A DNA stretch of 64,000 nucleotides from Trichomonas vaginalis G3 (GCF_026262505.1 NC_067206.1:19737319-19801318); one strand, 5' to 3'; shown: positions 18,379 to 29,496, counted from the stretch's first letter. Numbers and translations: made by a program. Notes: generated by a model from the letters alone, not told the origin.

Positions 18379-19317
18379 ATGATTTCAACAATCGGTACAA
18401 CAACAATTCAAACTACAGCACCAAACTCGTTAGTTATGAATCCTACGTCAATGTTGATAGAGATGAAAAACTTTATTCCTTCTTCATATACTTTTGAAAC
18501 AAAAATCCAGAAGATAAAGCAAGAACTTTTAACAAGTAATTTAGACTGTACCGCACAGGATGAAGAAAATGAAGAATATCTTTATGACATGCAGGACCTC
18601 ATCGACCATTTACCTAAACTACCTGAAATTCAGCAACAAAAACTAACCATTCCCGAATTTGACGAAATTGAAGTCAAAGCAACTGACTCAGTAGAAATAA
18701 AGAAGTTCATACGAAAGGTAAACTATGAGTTTCTAGGATATCATTGCAACCATAAAGTTATGGACAAAGATTGCGACATGGTTTATAAAAATATTTCTGA
18801 CCTTTACAAATCCGAAGAATTTAAGACATACGACAACTTTGTTTCATTAATTGCAGAATGTGTATGGCAGATAAGAGATAAAGATAGAAGAGGTAAAGTA
18901 TGGAATAAACAGATAAAACCAGCAGCTTTTGAGTTAAAGAAAACCATTGACGCCTTAGTTGTTCTAGCTGGTTTTATTTCAATGTATAACGCAAAAACGA
19001 TGCCGCAATGTTCAAAATGTAAAGCAGCAATAAGAAAATATAACTACTCAGTCAAAGAGATAGAAAGAATGCGAAACGACTATGCAGACTTAAAGAAAGA
19101 AGCAGAAAAGCCAGCAGAAGATAAAATGGATATGTTGACATTTCTTAATAAAAACTATTCAACAGCAGAAGATTTCCTTCTATCTGACGTCAAGAAGAAG
19201 TATAAAGAAACTTTCGGTATCGTTAAAACATTCGATGTACTAAAAGAAGAAATAGAAGCTACGAAACTGTTTAGGATTTCAAATATACATCGTACAATTC
19301 ATGTAAAACGCTTGTGA
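18379..19317 (+). CDS. Polinton hypothetical coiled-coil protein (312 aa)
   Basis: Mostly helical and charged, with a C-x2-C pair near residue 214 (MPQCSKCKAAIRKYN) and a coiled coil around residues 225-250. First gene of the inverted-repeat cassette. Its leader has the AT-rich stretch TTTTATTTTGTATAAAAG just before the start. Not recognised. The frame looks whole. Confidence 0.55.
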   Translation: MISTIGTTTIQTTAPNSLVMNPTSMLIEMKNFIPSSYTFETKIQKIKQELLTSNLDCTAQDEENEEYLYDMQDLIDHLPKLPEIQQQKLTIPEFDEIEVKATDSVEIKKFIRKVNYEFLGYHCNHKVMDKDCDMVYKNISDLYKSEEFKTYDNFVSLIAECVWQIRDKDRRGKVWNKQIKPAAFELKKTIDALVVLAGFISMYNAKTMPQCSKCKAAIRKYNYSVKEIERMRNDYADLKKEAEKPAEDKMDMLTFLNKNYSTAEDFLLSDVKKKYKETFGIVKTFDVLKEEIEATKLFRISNIHRTIHVKRL

Positions 19318-19348
19318 AAAAACAGGTGAGAAAACAGGTGAGAAAACG

Positions 19349-19362
19349 GGTGAGATCTCACC
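19349..19362. repeat. GGTGAGATCTCACC palindrome between cassette genes
   Basis: Directly downstream of the first cassette gene, preceded by two AACAGGTGAGAA half-site units. Confidence 0.75.
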
Positions 19363-19467
19363 TCTTCACCTAAACATTATTTTTGCTGAAAAATGACCAA
19401 ATTTCATGAATTTCATTAGTTAGAAAAATAACGCTAATTTTATTTTTATTTATTTTTTTTATCTTGT

Positions 19468-19473
19468 ATGTAA
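19468..19473 (+). promoter_or_regulatory. Start-stop mini-uORF in a duplicated leader
   Basis: The leader TTGTATGTAAAGACAGTA precedes the ATG at 19482 and recurs exactly before the ATG at 20179. It contains ATG immediately followed by TAA. The upstream stretch AAAATAACGCTAATTTT also recurs. This is a candidate shared promoter and leader with translational control. Confidence 0.5.
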
Positions 19474-19481
19474 AGACAGTA

Positions 19482-20090
19482 ATGACAAACATTGAGTTTG
19501 AAACAGTTAGAAAGATAGACAATGACACCAAAGTGGTTAGAATAGGTGATTTAAACGTAAGATACTCAAAGAAATACAACAAATATTCTTTGTCAGACAT
19601 GATAACACCTTCTGGAAAGAAAACAAAGGACTGGGTTAGAATTGCTTCTACTCAGAAAATTTTGACAAGAAATCCTGAGCTCATGATATCAGTAGCATTT
19701 CATGGAACAAGAGCATATCTTATAGACAAAAGTCTTATACCAATAGTTTTGTTATGGTTAGACCCAGTTGTTGGATATAACTTCATAACATATGGTTCAT
19801 TCGATACGGAACGTTGCAGTGAAGGCTTACTTTACATCGTTCAGAAACCGAAGGACTTCAACACAAAAAGATATAAGATAGGAAGAACATATAATATAAC
19901 TCTAAGATATGACAGTACAGTCAATAGAGTCAAGGTTGTGTTGGTTAATGATATGAGAGCTGCAGAAACAGAACTACTTGAAAAGTTTGAGAAAATGTAT
20001 GGTGCTCCCATAAAAGGTAAAGAAACGTTTGAAGTAGATGAGATAGATAAAGCTATAAAATTATTTGACGAAGTTGCTGAAAACATGTAA
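19482..20090 (+). CDS. Polinton KilA-N plus T5orf172 (GIY-YIG-like) protein (202 aa)
   Basis: Two domains are visible. Residues 20-60 (RYSKKYNKYSLSDMI... KDWVRIASTQKIL) fit a KilA-N DNA-binding domain. Residues 110-195 (GLLYIVQKPKD, YKIGRTYNITLRY, EFEKF-type acidic helix, KETFEV) fit the T5orf172/MUG113 GIY-YIG-like domain. This pairing is common in large DNA viruses and phages and uncommon in Polintons. Probable DNA-binding regulator or nuclease. The start is set by the ATG after the duplicated leader. The frame looks whole. Confidence 0.65.
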   Translation: MTNIEFETVRKIDNDTKVVRIGDLNVRYSKKYNKYSLSDMITPSGKKTKDWVRIASTQKILTRNPELMISVAFHGTRAYLIDKSLIPIVLLWLDPVVGYNFITYGSFDTERCSEGLLYIVQKPKDFNTKRYKIGRTYNITLRYDSTVNRVKVVLVNDMRAAETELLEKFEKMYGAPIKGKETFEVDEIDKAIKLFDEVAENM

Positions 20091-20178
20091 AGCGTTTATT
20101 TTTGGTCTTTTGTGAAAGTCAGAAAATAACGCTAATTTTTTTCTAACAAAAATTTTTATCTTGTATGTAAAGACAGTA

Positions 20179-20517
20179 ATGTCAACATCAGAGAACACAA
20201 CAACTGCTATCGTTCATGAAGCCATCAATGAAGAATACGAGTACATACAGTATAACAAACAGTTACGTCTCATTCGTTCAGTCAAAGATGACATGTACCA
20301 AATGCAAAGTATAATGAATGCTCTTCGTTCTACAAAGCAAGCATATCATTGGTTTGAAAACCAACAGACAAAAGAACTTTTAGAAGAATTTTCTCATATG
20401 ATTGCTTCCCTCGGAAAACCGAGAGAAGAGATTCCGTACGAAAATCGCAAGAATTTGGCACCTGGTTTGAAAGGTTATTATGTTCATAGACTTTTAGTAA
20501 ACGCTGTAGCAATGTGA
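20179..20517 (+). CDS. Polinton hypothetical helical protein (112 aa)
   Basis: It begins MSTSENTTTAIVHEAINEEY and is helical throughout (YQMQSIMNALRSTKQAYHWF). Third gene of the cassette. It shares its leader, including the mini-uORF at 20165-20170, with the KilA-N gene. Not recognised. Confidence 0.5.
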   Translation: MSTSENTTTAIVHEAINEEYEYIQYNKQLRLIRSVKDDMYQMQSIMNALRSTKQAYHWFENQQTKELLEEFSHMIASLGKPREEIPYENRKNLAPGLKGYYVHRLLVNAVAM

Positions 20518-20547
20518 GCTTCACCTCGTTATGCTTGTTATATTTTC

Positions 20548-21006
20548 ATGATGTTAGATGAACTATATAAAGCAGAACGTGGAGAGATGGAAAAGAAACT
20601 TCATGCAAAAGATGAAGTCATTGAATCCAAAGACAAAAGCATACAGAAAAGAATACCACGTTCAGTACCAAAAGGAAAGGAAAAGAGTTATAAGTATATG
20701 ATTTATACTGAAGAGTTGGAGAAAGAAGAAGATAAAGATATGGTTATGTTGCATTTAGTCAGAAGAAACAACAAGAGCTTTTATGACTTAGCTAAAATAT
20801 ATAAATCTGACAGAAACTGGTTCTATCGTGAAAACTTACCGATTTCAATGACACCGAATGAGCAAATAAAGGAAATTGTCAAAAATACTCTTCCTCAAAC
20901 ACACTATGACATCAAAGGTTGCACAATACTTACATTCAAAGAAGACTTAACATTACTGAAGGAAAAAATAACAGAATATTTCGACAACTTCAAAGAGGAA
21001 GAATGA
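20548..21006 (+). CDS. Polinton hypothetical charged protein (152 aa)
   Basis: A lysine/glutamate-rich helical N-terminus (residues 1-45), then a compact C-terminal region (DIKGCTILTFKEDLTLLKEK). Last gene of the cassette, 30 bp after its neighbour. Not recognised. Confidence 0.5.
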   Translation: MMLDELYKAERGEMEKKLHAKDEVIESKDKSIQKRIPRSVPKGKEKSYKYMIYTEELEKEEDKDMVMLHLVRRNNKSFYDLAKIYKSDRNWFYRENLPISMTPNEQIKEIVKNTLPQTHYDIKGCTILTFKEDLTLLKEKITEYFDNFKEEE

Positions 21007-21084
21007 AGTCACGACAACATTAACGATGAAGTCACGACAACATTAACGAAAAGAGAATGAGGTGAAAAAAGAGGTGAAAAAACG

Positions 21085-21098
21085 GGTGAGATCTCACC
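21085..21098. repeat. GGTGAGATCTCACC palindrome after the cassette genes
   Basis: Preceded by AGGTGAAAAAAGAGGTGAA half-site repeats; lies between the last cassette gene and the right cassette repeat. Confidence 0.75.
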
Positions 21099-21258
21099 TC
21101 TTCACCTAAAATATATTTTTGTGCTATATTTACACTCATTTACGAAGAAGTCATGAATCCTACGTCAATTATGTTCGACACTGTAAGCATTAACAATAAC
21201 ATTAACGATAACATAAACGATAATATTCATTTTTGCATTAATCCTGCTGTGTTGTCAA

Positions 21259-21332
21259 AATGTCATGTTGTCATCATTTTTAAAAGAAGTTAATTAACCT
21301 GGTGACATGGTGACGTGGTGACATGGTGACAC
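21259..21332. repeat. Right inverted repeat of the internal cassette
   Basis: Inverse of 18175-18240 with one additional 8-nt GGTGACAT unit. The outer part is a short tandem of GGTGACRT. Confidence 0.85.
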
Positions 21333-21361
21333 CCTCAGTTCTTCAAAAATATATTTTTGGT

Positions 21362-21837
21362 TAAATAGCTTCAGGGTCTATTTCTTCAACCATTTCACTT
21401 CCTTCGTCAATGTCAATAGAAGCTTCTTCAACCTTTGGTAAGAATTTCTGTATAACATCTTTGTTCGTTATTGTCTTCAGAGATGAAGGATAATATTTCA
21501 CATTTGTTTCACCCTTCTTATATTCTTTCTGTTCGGAAAGATTTAAAGCAATACTGAAGAAGTCAATATTGAGTTCTTTATAACAGTATAATGAGTATCT
21601 TTGACATTCACGAAGAAACTCTTTTGTTTCAAAACTACTGCTAACTCTTGTGAAGTATAACGTTTGCGGTCAATGACGATAGCTAATGGTCTGACATACT
21701 GACCAAACTTAGATTTCTTTCACAAACTTCTTGTTAAAGATAACATTAACGTTTGAAGCATTATTGAACTCATTCTTGATGGCAGTAGCGAGAGCATTGT
21801 ATGAAAAGAACTTGCAATCTTGCATGTGTTTCATTAA
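21362..21837 (-). pseudogene. Polinton broken minus-strand gene
   Basis: Read on the minus strand, from a start near 21837 the sequence codes for MKHMQDCKFFSYNALATAIK and, nearer its end, for an acidic tail (SIDIDEGSEMVEEIDPEAI). The stretch is clearly coding in style but broken about two to three times. It is opposite in direction to the polymerase next to it. Not recognised. Confidence 0.5.
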
Positions 21838-21919
21838 AATAAAAATATTAAATTATTTTGAAAAATAACTTTAAAAAATCTAATCTAATTTTTCAAAATA
21901 TTTTTTATTCCTACTAAAG

Positions 21920-24900
21920 ATGTATCGGAAGTTGTCTAAGTTAGAACACTCGGAAATAAAACAACTTCTTACAGAAGCTAACATAGAAGTAGCAAAGCAT
22001 TACGCAACAAACAAAAAAGCACTCGCTGACTTCATTAAAGACTATAATGGTGCAATAAGTTATGATAGAATTCATGAGTTCATAAAGCCGCAACGCGGCG
22101 AGGACGAAGTCCATGCAAGAGCATTTCCTTTAAATGACGTTGCTATTGACTTATATCATAGACGTTCAGTACCTCATGAAGTAAGAAGAGAAATGTTTGA
22201 CATAACAAATGCAAACGTTGGTGAAACAAGAAGAAGAGACGACACACTGAAACAACAGAGAAGAGAGATGTTTAAGAGCGCTATAGAACAAGTTCGCAAA
22301 GCTAACGATGTCATTCGTTCCATTGACGACAAACCAAAAGAAGGTGAGAGATGGTTAAAGAAAGATGAAGAGAATAGGAAGAGAAATGTGAAGTCAGGCA
22401 ATAGACTCATTGACTTTAACATCGAAGCTTTAGATGAACCAAACAGAGACTACTTACACAAACATTTCGGTAAGGTTTTCATGAGACTCTTAGAGAAGAT
22501 TAAAATAAACTCACAACAGAGATGGATGGTATGTTATAAACTTGGTGGAAAGTATGAATGTTCTACGTTAAACCTCAATAATATTGGAACATTACTACAT
22601 CAGCTCTTGAAGGAGAACTTTATATCAGAGATAGAAGCAAATGCTGCAGGTATTGTTGAAATGCACTATGACTTCTTCTTGACAAACATAAAGAATCTTA
22701 CTGAAATAAAGATGTATGATTTAACAGAATATGAAGGCTTAACGATGTCAGATGTAAAGAAAGGCAAACCAAAAAAGAGACCATATAGAGATGAAAGCAC
22801 ACTGACAAATGACCAGAAAGCCATTTTGGAAGCTCTTAAGCAAACAGGAAACCCAGCACTTATAGAAAGCTTTTGGAAAGATAATGGTGAAAAGAAGTTT
22901 TATAAGAAGAGAAGCGGTCAGTTCTGGAAGTATCTTTGCACATTACCTATAAATCTTGAACGCTACCAAATCTTCAATGAACTGAACAAAAGAACTGCAG
23001 CACTTATGACAGAAGACAATTGTTTCGTTTATGCTTGCATTCAGGCTGGAGTAAATGAAGAAACTATTGACCACATGAGAGAAGTCATTCGTGTTAGAGA
23101 CTTTCCTCAAAGTAAAGTACAAGAAATTTCTGACGCAACAGGTATAGCATTTAATGTTACCATTGGTTATTTCAATGACTCAAGACATAATGAAATAAAG
23201 AGATACATACCAAAAGAATGTGAAACTGTTCGAACTATTGACTTACTTCTTGTTGAAGACCACTACATGCTAAATGAAAGATTACCAATGACAACATATT
23301 TCATTCGCAACTATATAGAAATCTTGAAGGAGTGTGGTGGAATGAACATTGAGAAACAAATGAAGATTTATACAAAGAGAGAAGATAAATATGTAGTTCG
23401 TTATGATAGAACAACACCGTTATGGGATGTTATGAAAACATTGTGGGAGTGCAAATATTTCGAACCTATTTCTTATGGAGAACTTTTCACATATACTACT
23501 GACTTATATAAACAGAACCTTGCACCATTTAAAGATTTGACATATGCTCCAAAGTATTGTGTACAACTGAAGAAGAAAGCCGAGTCAAAAGAAGTAAATA
23601 AAAATAAGTGCAAGTTCATTCCTGAGCACGTTTTCTTTGCTGACTTTGAGTGCAGTACCGATGGCTTTCATAAAGCTTTTAACATATGTTACGACAGTGA
23701 AGATGGTTCAGTGAGTGAAAGCATTTGGGGTCAGAACTGTGCAACAGAATTTTTGGAGACGACTTCCTGACAAGAGTTTAATATATTTCCATAACCTCAG
23801 TTATGATATAAACTTCATCTTAAGACACATGACAGAAGTGAAAGGAACTCCCATCATTAAAGGTTCACGAACAATGCAAATAACTGGCTTATATAAAGGA
23901 AGGGCAATTATTATAAAAGACTCTTACAGTGTTATAAATAAGAAGCTTAAACTATTTCCTGCTATGTTTAACTTACAAACAGGACCGAAAGAAGTATTTC
24001 CATATACAACTACTACAGCAGTGTTTTGTTAGCAAATGACAACAGAACTGGTGTCATTTCTGAAGCATGTAAGTTTATCCGGGATGCAGATACATTCATG
24101 AAAAACATAGATTCCATCAAAGGTTGCAGAATAGATGAGAACCACTTCGACTTAGAAAAGTATAGCACATTTTATTGCAAACAAGATGTAAGAATTTTAA
24201 GAGAAGGTTTTGTTAAGTTCCGCAATGACATATTGAAAGAATTTGATTTAAACGTTTATGACTACGTTAGTATTTGTTCAATTGCTAACAAATTGTTTGA
24301 GAACAGAGTGTACTTCCCGAATGGAAATTTATATGACCTCTCAAATAAACCAAGAGAATTTATTTCACGCTGTATTCAAGGTGGAAGATGTATGCTGTCA
24401 GATAACATTAAACAAAAGAGCGAAAAGAAACTCATTGCTGATTTCGACGCTGTTTCATTATATCCATCAGCTATAGCAAGACTTTATACTTTAGAAGGTA
24501 TTCCAAAGGTTATGAAGAAAGAAATGTTAAGCACAGAGTATCTCATGAGACATTTATTCGATGACGACCAAAAGGAACCCATTGGTGAAAAGTTTATGTC
24601 TGGCTTCTTTGTTCTCATTAAGATAACAGAGATTGGAATACATAGACACTTTCCTTTAATAGTTTGTGACCCTGAACTAAATCCAGAACTTAACGTTCCC
24701 AGAAGTTCAAACACTTGCTGTTTAATGTATGTTGACCATATAACATTACAAGACCTCATAAAATATCAAGGTGTCAAATGTGAAGTGTTGCAAGGATACT
24801 ATTACGATGGAAACAGAGATATTAGAATAAGAGATGAAGTAAAGAAGTTGTTTGAGTTAAGGTTAAAGTATAAGAAAGAAGGAAATCCTTTGCAAGAAAA

Positions 24901-25680
24901 TATAAAGCTCATTCTGAACAGTATTTATGGCAAAACTATTCTATCTCCTATTGAGTCAAAAATAACCATAGTAAATGACAAAGATGCTATAAGATATGCC
25001 ATCAGAAACTACAACCATATAGTGAAGTTCGAAGGTTTGGATGGTTCAGATAAAACTATTTTCAAGCTAACGAAAAGCATTTGCAGACACTTTAACTTCT
25101 GTCCACTTGGTGTTAACATTCTGTCTATGTCGAAGAGAATAATGTGTGAAGTATTCTGTACTGCTGAGGACTTAGGAATGGACATCTTTTATAGCGATAC
25201 GGACAGTATGCATCTCTACAATGAAGATATCCCTCGTTTAGCTGAAGAGTTTGAGAAACGTTATGGAAGAGTTCTCATTGGTAAAAACCTTGGTCAATTT
25301 CATAGCGACTTTGCAGAAATCACAAATGAAAACAAAGTTTAGCATACAAGTCAATATTTTGTGGAAAGAAGACTTACATAGACTTACTCACGAATGATTT
25401 AAATGAAGTTGCATTTCACTGCAGAATGAAAGGCGTGAAGCAAGATGTTATTGCTTTAACCGCTAATGAAATGTTTCCTGACTCTGTTCAGTGTTTCTAT
25501 GATGAAGATAAAGGTTTAATGGTTCCGCAAGGAACATATGACAAAGACTCTGAGTTCAGTTTAATGAACTTTACAAAGCACTTTATGACGGTCAAGAGAT
25601 TGGATTTGACTTATGTAAGTCATGTCAACCTTGCTTTGAAGAGAAGTTTAACTTCTCAATAACGACTAAAACAAGCTTTA
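21920..25680 (+). pseudogene. Polinton protein-primed family B DNA polymerase
   Basis: It copies the element's DNA from a terminal protein primer. Seen: a long N-terminal region of about 550 residues (possibly holding the terminal-protein part), an exonuclease motif (HVFFADFECSTDG), palm motif A (DFDAVSLYPSAI), motif B (ILNSIYGKT) and motif C (YSDTDSM). Size and order match Polinton polymerases. It is a fossil with about three or four breaks. A GC-rich double hairpin (22087-22112) lies in the N-terminal part. Confidence 0.9.
22087..22112 (+). repeat. Double hairpin inside the polymerase gene
   Basis: GCCGC-AAC-GCGGC, spacer GA, then GGAC-GAA-GTCC. Same plan as 9911-9936 and 25747-25771; read through as KPQRGEDEVHA. 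Confidence 0.7.
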
Positions 25681-25746
25681 TTCGTAAGTTGAAGTTCTGA
25701 GGTCATTTATTTTTGTCAGCAATGAGGTCATTCGTAATAAAAATAA

Positions 25747-25771
25747 GCCGCTAGCGGCAAGGGCGAAGCCC
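25747..25771 (+). repeat. Double hairpin between Polinton genes
   Basis: GCCGC-TA-GCGGC, spacer AA, then GGGC-GAA-GCCC. It lies between the end of the polymerase region and the next minus-strand gene. Confidence 0.7.
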
Positions 25772-25781
25772 ATGTGGTCAT

Positions 25782-26604
25782 TTACAATACTGCGATGGTA
25801 GAGTTTAAGAGTTGTGCTTCAATGTAGAGACAGTCCTTATGGTCTGGAGGTAAGAACACTGGGCAGTTATGGTCATGAGTGGAGAACATGTCTATCCAAA
25901 ACTCACGATTGAAGCCAGTTAATTTATAGTATTTAGGGTTAGGAAGTGGTGAAGTTCTTGTATGACCAATGAACTCATTTTCAACTCCCTTACTTAAGTT
26001 TGAATATAATATAGCTTGCTTTCTATCCCAAATACCAGGTGTTACAATCTTTGAAAATTCATTTTTTGAAATCATCACTTGGTTCAGAGATTTGAAATCT
26101 TATACGTAATGGATTTTCTTTCTCTTTAGCGACTTCATTGAATGGTGAGAATACAACAAACTGACAGTCATGTGTTCCATCTTCATTTTCATTAAATTCA
26201 TAATGAAAGTCTATAAGTTGTGGCTGACTACCTTCTTCTTTCAGTTGTGCAAGAAACTCACGTAAAGGCTGTAAAGTTTGTACTTCAATGTTAAACTTTT
26301 TCTCGAACATCTCATTAAATGAAGTCATACATTGTTGCAATGTTGTATCGTCTTTAAAGTATTTGTATATGTGAATGTTTTGGGCGCTTAAAGACTGTTC
26401 GTCATTTTCTATCTCGACTTGAAGTATAAAGTCAACCTTTCTGAAAGCACGTGTTATATACATAGATGTTATGCCAATGTACTTCTCTTCATTTATGTTC
26501 ATAATCCAGTCTGTTGGAAACTTAAACGTTACTTTGTTCCCCTTTATTTTGACGTCAGGGTTTTCACTACTGAACGCAACAGATAAAGGTATTTGTCTAT
26601 ACAT
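25782..26604 (-). pseudogene. Polinton probable minor structural protein
   Basis: Two adjoining frames: 26059-26604 opens MYRQIPLSVAFSSENPDVKI, with beta-rich sequence (KVTFKFPTDWIMNINEEKYI), and 25782-26078 contains FWIDMFSTHDHNCPVFLPPD. The style resembles the 13067-13841 proteins. A penton-like or attachment role is possible but not shown. It is a fossil with about one break. Confidence 0.5.
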
Positions 26605-26628
26605 TTAGTTCCGATAAAAATAAACCAT

Positions 26629-26889
26629 TTACTCTTTCTTTGCTTCAGCTTCTTTAGCTTTTGCTTCAGCTTCTTCTCTAGCTTTCTTCGCCAGCAAACG
26701 TGGGTTCTTTTGTCTTCCAGCAGCTAATGCAGCAAGTTGTTTTTCACTAAGTTTTCTCTTTGGTCTCTCTGGCTTTTGTTCTTGTTTTTGTTCCTTCAGT
26801 TCGGATAAAATTTGCTCACGAATTTCTTTCTTCAATGCTTCAACATCTATGACCTCTTGGGTCTTGTCTGTAGGGCTTGTCTGAGTCAT
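26629..26889 (-). CDS. Polinton small Lys/Glu/Ala-rich protein (86 aa)
   Basis: It starts MTQTSPTDKTQEVIDVEALK. A charged helix follows, then a basic block (ERPKRKLSEKQLAALAAGRQ) and an alternating Ala/Glu/Lys tail. Probably an unfolded or coiled nucleic-acid-binding or scaffold protein. It is divergent from the gene at 26935. The frame looks whole. Confidence 0.5.
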   Translation of the reverse strand: MTQTSPTDKTQEVIDVEALKKEIREQILSELKEQKQEQKPERPKRKLSEKQLAALAAGRQKNPRLLAKKAREEAEAKAKEAEAKKE

Positions 26890-26934
26890 TTGACTGCAGA
26901 TAAAAAACAAAATTAAAACTTTAACCGATGTAAA

Positions 26935-27360
26935 ATGAGCTTGTCAAAATCAGAGCGAGAGTCTATTATATTAAATGACGCAAGAGGAATACAACATCCT
27001 TTCTATTACGTAAGTCAGAGTAAAGATGGTAAAATATATGTAAGAAAAAGAAAGGTTCCATTAGCGAATGCAGAAAGCGACAACATTAAGGTGTATGGCA
27101 AGGGTGAAGTCCATGTTAAGCCTTCTATTCAAACTGAAAAGTCAATAGAACCAGAAGAAAAGAAGCCAGATGTACTTTCAATAACGAACCAAGAGCTTAT
27201 TGCAAAGTTCGTGAATTTCATTGAAAAACAAACCGAGTCAAAGAATCCTGACCCGCCAGTGAAAGAAGTTGAGATAAAAGAGAATGTACAGTTCATTGAA
27301 AATGTCAAGAAACAACTTCCACCACGAATGCCAAGAAGAAGAGTGAGAATAATGAAGTAA
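26935..27360 (+). CDS. Polinton small basic protein (141 aa)
   Basis: The N-terminal 50 residues are ordered (HPFYYVSQSKDGKIYVRKRK), the middle is Pro/Glu-rich, and the tail is arginine-rich (PRMPRRRVRIMK). It sits directly before the capsid-type gene, the position of small virion proteins in related elements. Its counterpart in copy A is at 1-304. The frame looks whole here. Confidence 0.55.
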   Translation: MSLSKSERESIILNDARGIQHPFYYVSQSKDGKIYVRKRKVPLANAESDNIKVYGKGEVHVKPSIQTEKSIEPEEKKPDVLSITNQELIAKFVNFIEKQTESKNPDPPVKEVEIKENVQFIENVKKQLPPRMPRRRVRIMK

Positions 27361-27387
27361 ATAGATATTTTTATCCGAAGTAAATAC

Positions 27388-28963
27388 ATGCAGAACGAAC
27401 AGTTAAACGAATTTACTCCAGCAGAGCATATTCATCAGATTCGCTCATATTTCGATATCATAGACAATGCAGTTCAAATTGGTGACACTAATAGAAAATA
27501 TTCTGACGCAAAGATTCCATCACAACCTGGAACTGCTAAAGATAACACATGGGTAACATTCAATCTCTCACCTCCTGGTGAAAATATGTTGGACCTTTAC
27601 AATACATTCATTACGTATAAAATGGAAGGTCAATTTATTGTAGATAAATAAATTGGTTCAGGTTCCAATAAAACAAACCCACCAGGATTTTGGATTGGTT
27701 TCGATGACGCTTTCTATGCAGTTGCTGGATATCAAATCCTTGCAAATGGTCGTATCGTATATTCTCAAGACAACGCAAGAGAAGAAGCATATATAACTTC
27801 AAACTCACAAACTACCGAACAAATAAAGAAAGTAGATGTTTTCTCAAAGACTCGACATGAAGATGTATGGAGTCATTCGGGAACATGCAGAACAGGACAA
27901 ATTGTTAGTGGTCCAATTACAGCAGGAAAATCATTTGATTTTAAGCTTCGTTTAAGAATTCCTGTTAGAAGATTCCTTCCATTAGAAGCTATTCGATTTA
28001 TTCCAGCTTTTGCAGGAAACATTCAGCTTAAAGTAAAGTTCAGTAGCGACGCCTTACAATGCACATTTATATCTGTAAATGATATCATTGCTTTCAATCC
28101 AACTCTTAAAGTTGCATTTGCTTCGGATTCAAATCCACCGACAAATAAATTTGTTCCATGGAATGAACCATTCACTATGATAACGAAGGCAGTAGAAGCT
28201 AGTGGAACAGTTACTATTACAACTGTAACCCAGCAACTATTTCGAACAAAGATGGATTTTAATGAATGTTTTCATTCATCCAAAGTCATTCTCTTTAGAC
28301 CCTAACATTTATACAGAACTTGTAGAACATTATACAAACGAGGCTTTATGTTTTCCTGTTAAAGTTATGGATTGGATTCCTATGGACGGTTCATTCTCAA
28401 AGAATACAGATAGTTCAAGTGCAACATTTACAGCAGCTTATACGCCTATTAATGTTAAAAGTATTTGGGCACTATTTAGAAAGAAAGACAACTATTATGT
28501 TAATTTTGAGAACCCTAAGTTTAAATATCTTCAGCTTTCCATGGGAGCTTATGGAAATATGCCTGCAGAACCTGAAAAATCATATGGACCTGTATTTTAT
28601 GAAATGGTTGCGAACGCTTGCAATACAAACAATGATATGATAGGATTTAATGAAGATGTTATGAGGTCATTGGTGGATGATGGTAGTGTGGAACATAAAT
28701 GGGATAGCTATGACAACACACATTTCTTATGTGGTTTTCCAACAGAAGTGGACTTTTGCTTCCAGCAAGGTCAAACATCTACTGCTCCAATAACATAACA
28801 AATTGTCTGTTAAAGGACCTATTGAACTAGCAACTGAAAATGTACCAAAGCCACTTATTGGATTTATGAGGGATTGTTGCTTTGCCATTCAGGTGCGTGC
28901 TAATGGCATCCCCATAATAAGATTAGATGACTATAACTTAGCTACGGACGACAGTGAGGAATA
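27388..28963 (+). pseudogene. Polinton capsid-type protein, copy B
   Basis: Nearly identical to the gene at 333-1906, beginning MQNEQLNEFTPAEHIHQIRS. Probable major capsid protein, judged by length, beta-rich sequence and neighbours. It is a fossil with about three breaks, more than the copy-A version. Confidence 0.6.
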
Positions 28964-28994
28964 AAGGATGAACGTTTATTTTTAAAGCTTATAA

Positions 28995-29448
28995 ATGAGT
29001 TCTTCATCAAGCTCTCGTGAACCTTCACCATCTATGAAAAAACGTTACCAAACGATTATGGAGCACCTATTGAATATTTCTTACGAGCTGCACAATGGCA
29101 AAGAGCAGTCTCACCAAGGTAGGTGTTCACCAGCTCCTGTCAAAAATAGCATTTGGTCAAGTCCTTATATAAGAATATGGTCTCCCACTAGGTTTGCTAG
29201 CTACAGCAGGAGCAGTTATGATGTTGAAAAAGAATAAAGCAAATGTTGTAAATAATATTGAAGTAGCTGAAGTTAAAAAATCCAACACCTTCGCCAAAAC
29301 CAAAGCCTTCACAACAAAACCTTCAATGACTCCTGAACCTATGGAAGTACAAACTCCTGTTCAAAAGTCAACTCCTAAACCGACTCCAACATTTAAACCA
29401 GAACCTACTCCTCAAATAAATCGTAAAACTCCTGCGTTTCCTTACTGA
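28995..29448 (+). pseudogene. Polinton small Ser/Pro-rich membrane protein, copy B
   Basis: Same gene as 1937-2378: serine-rich start, one hydrophobic segment, Pro/Lys-rich tail. It is a fossil with a few breaks. Confidence 0.55.
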
Positions 29449-29496
29449 AAAAATAACGTTATTTTTATTTAATATTAAAATTTTTATTTGATTGAA

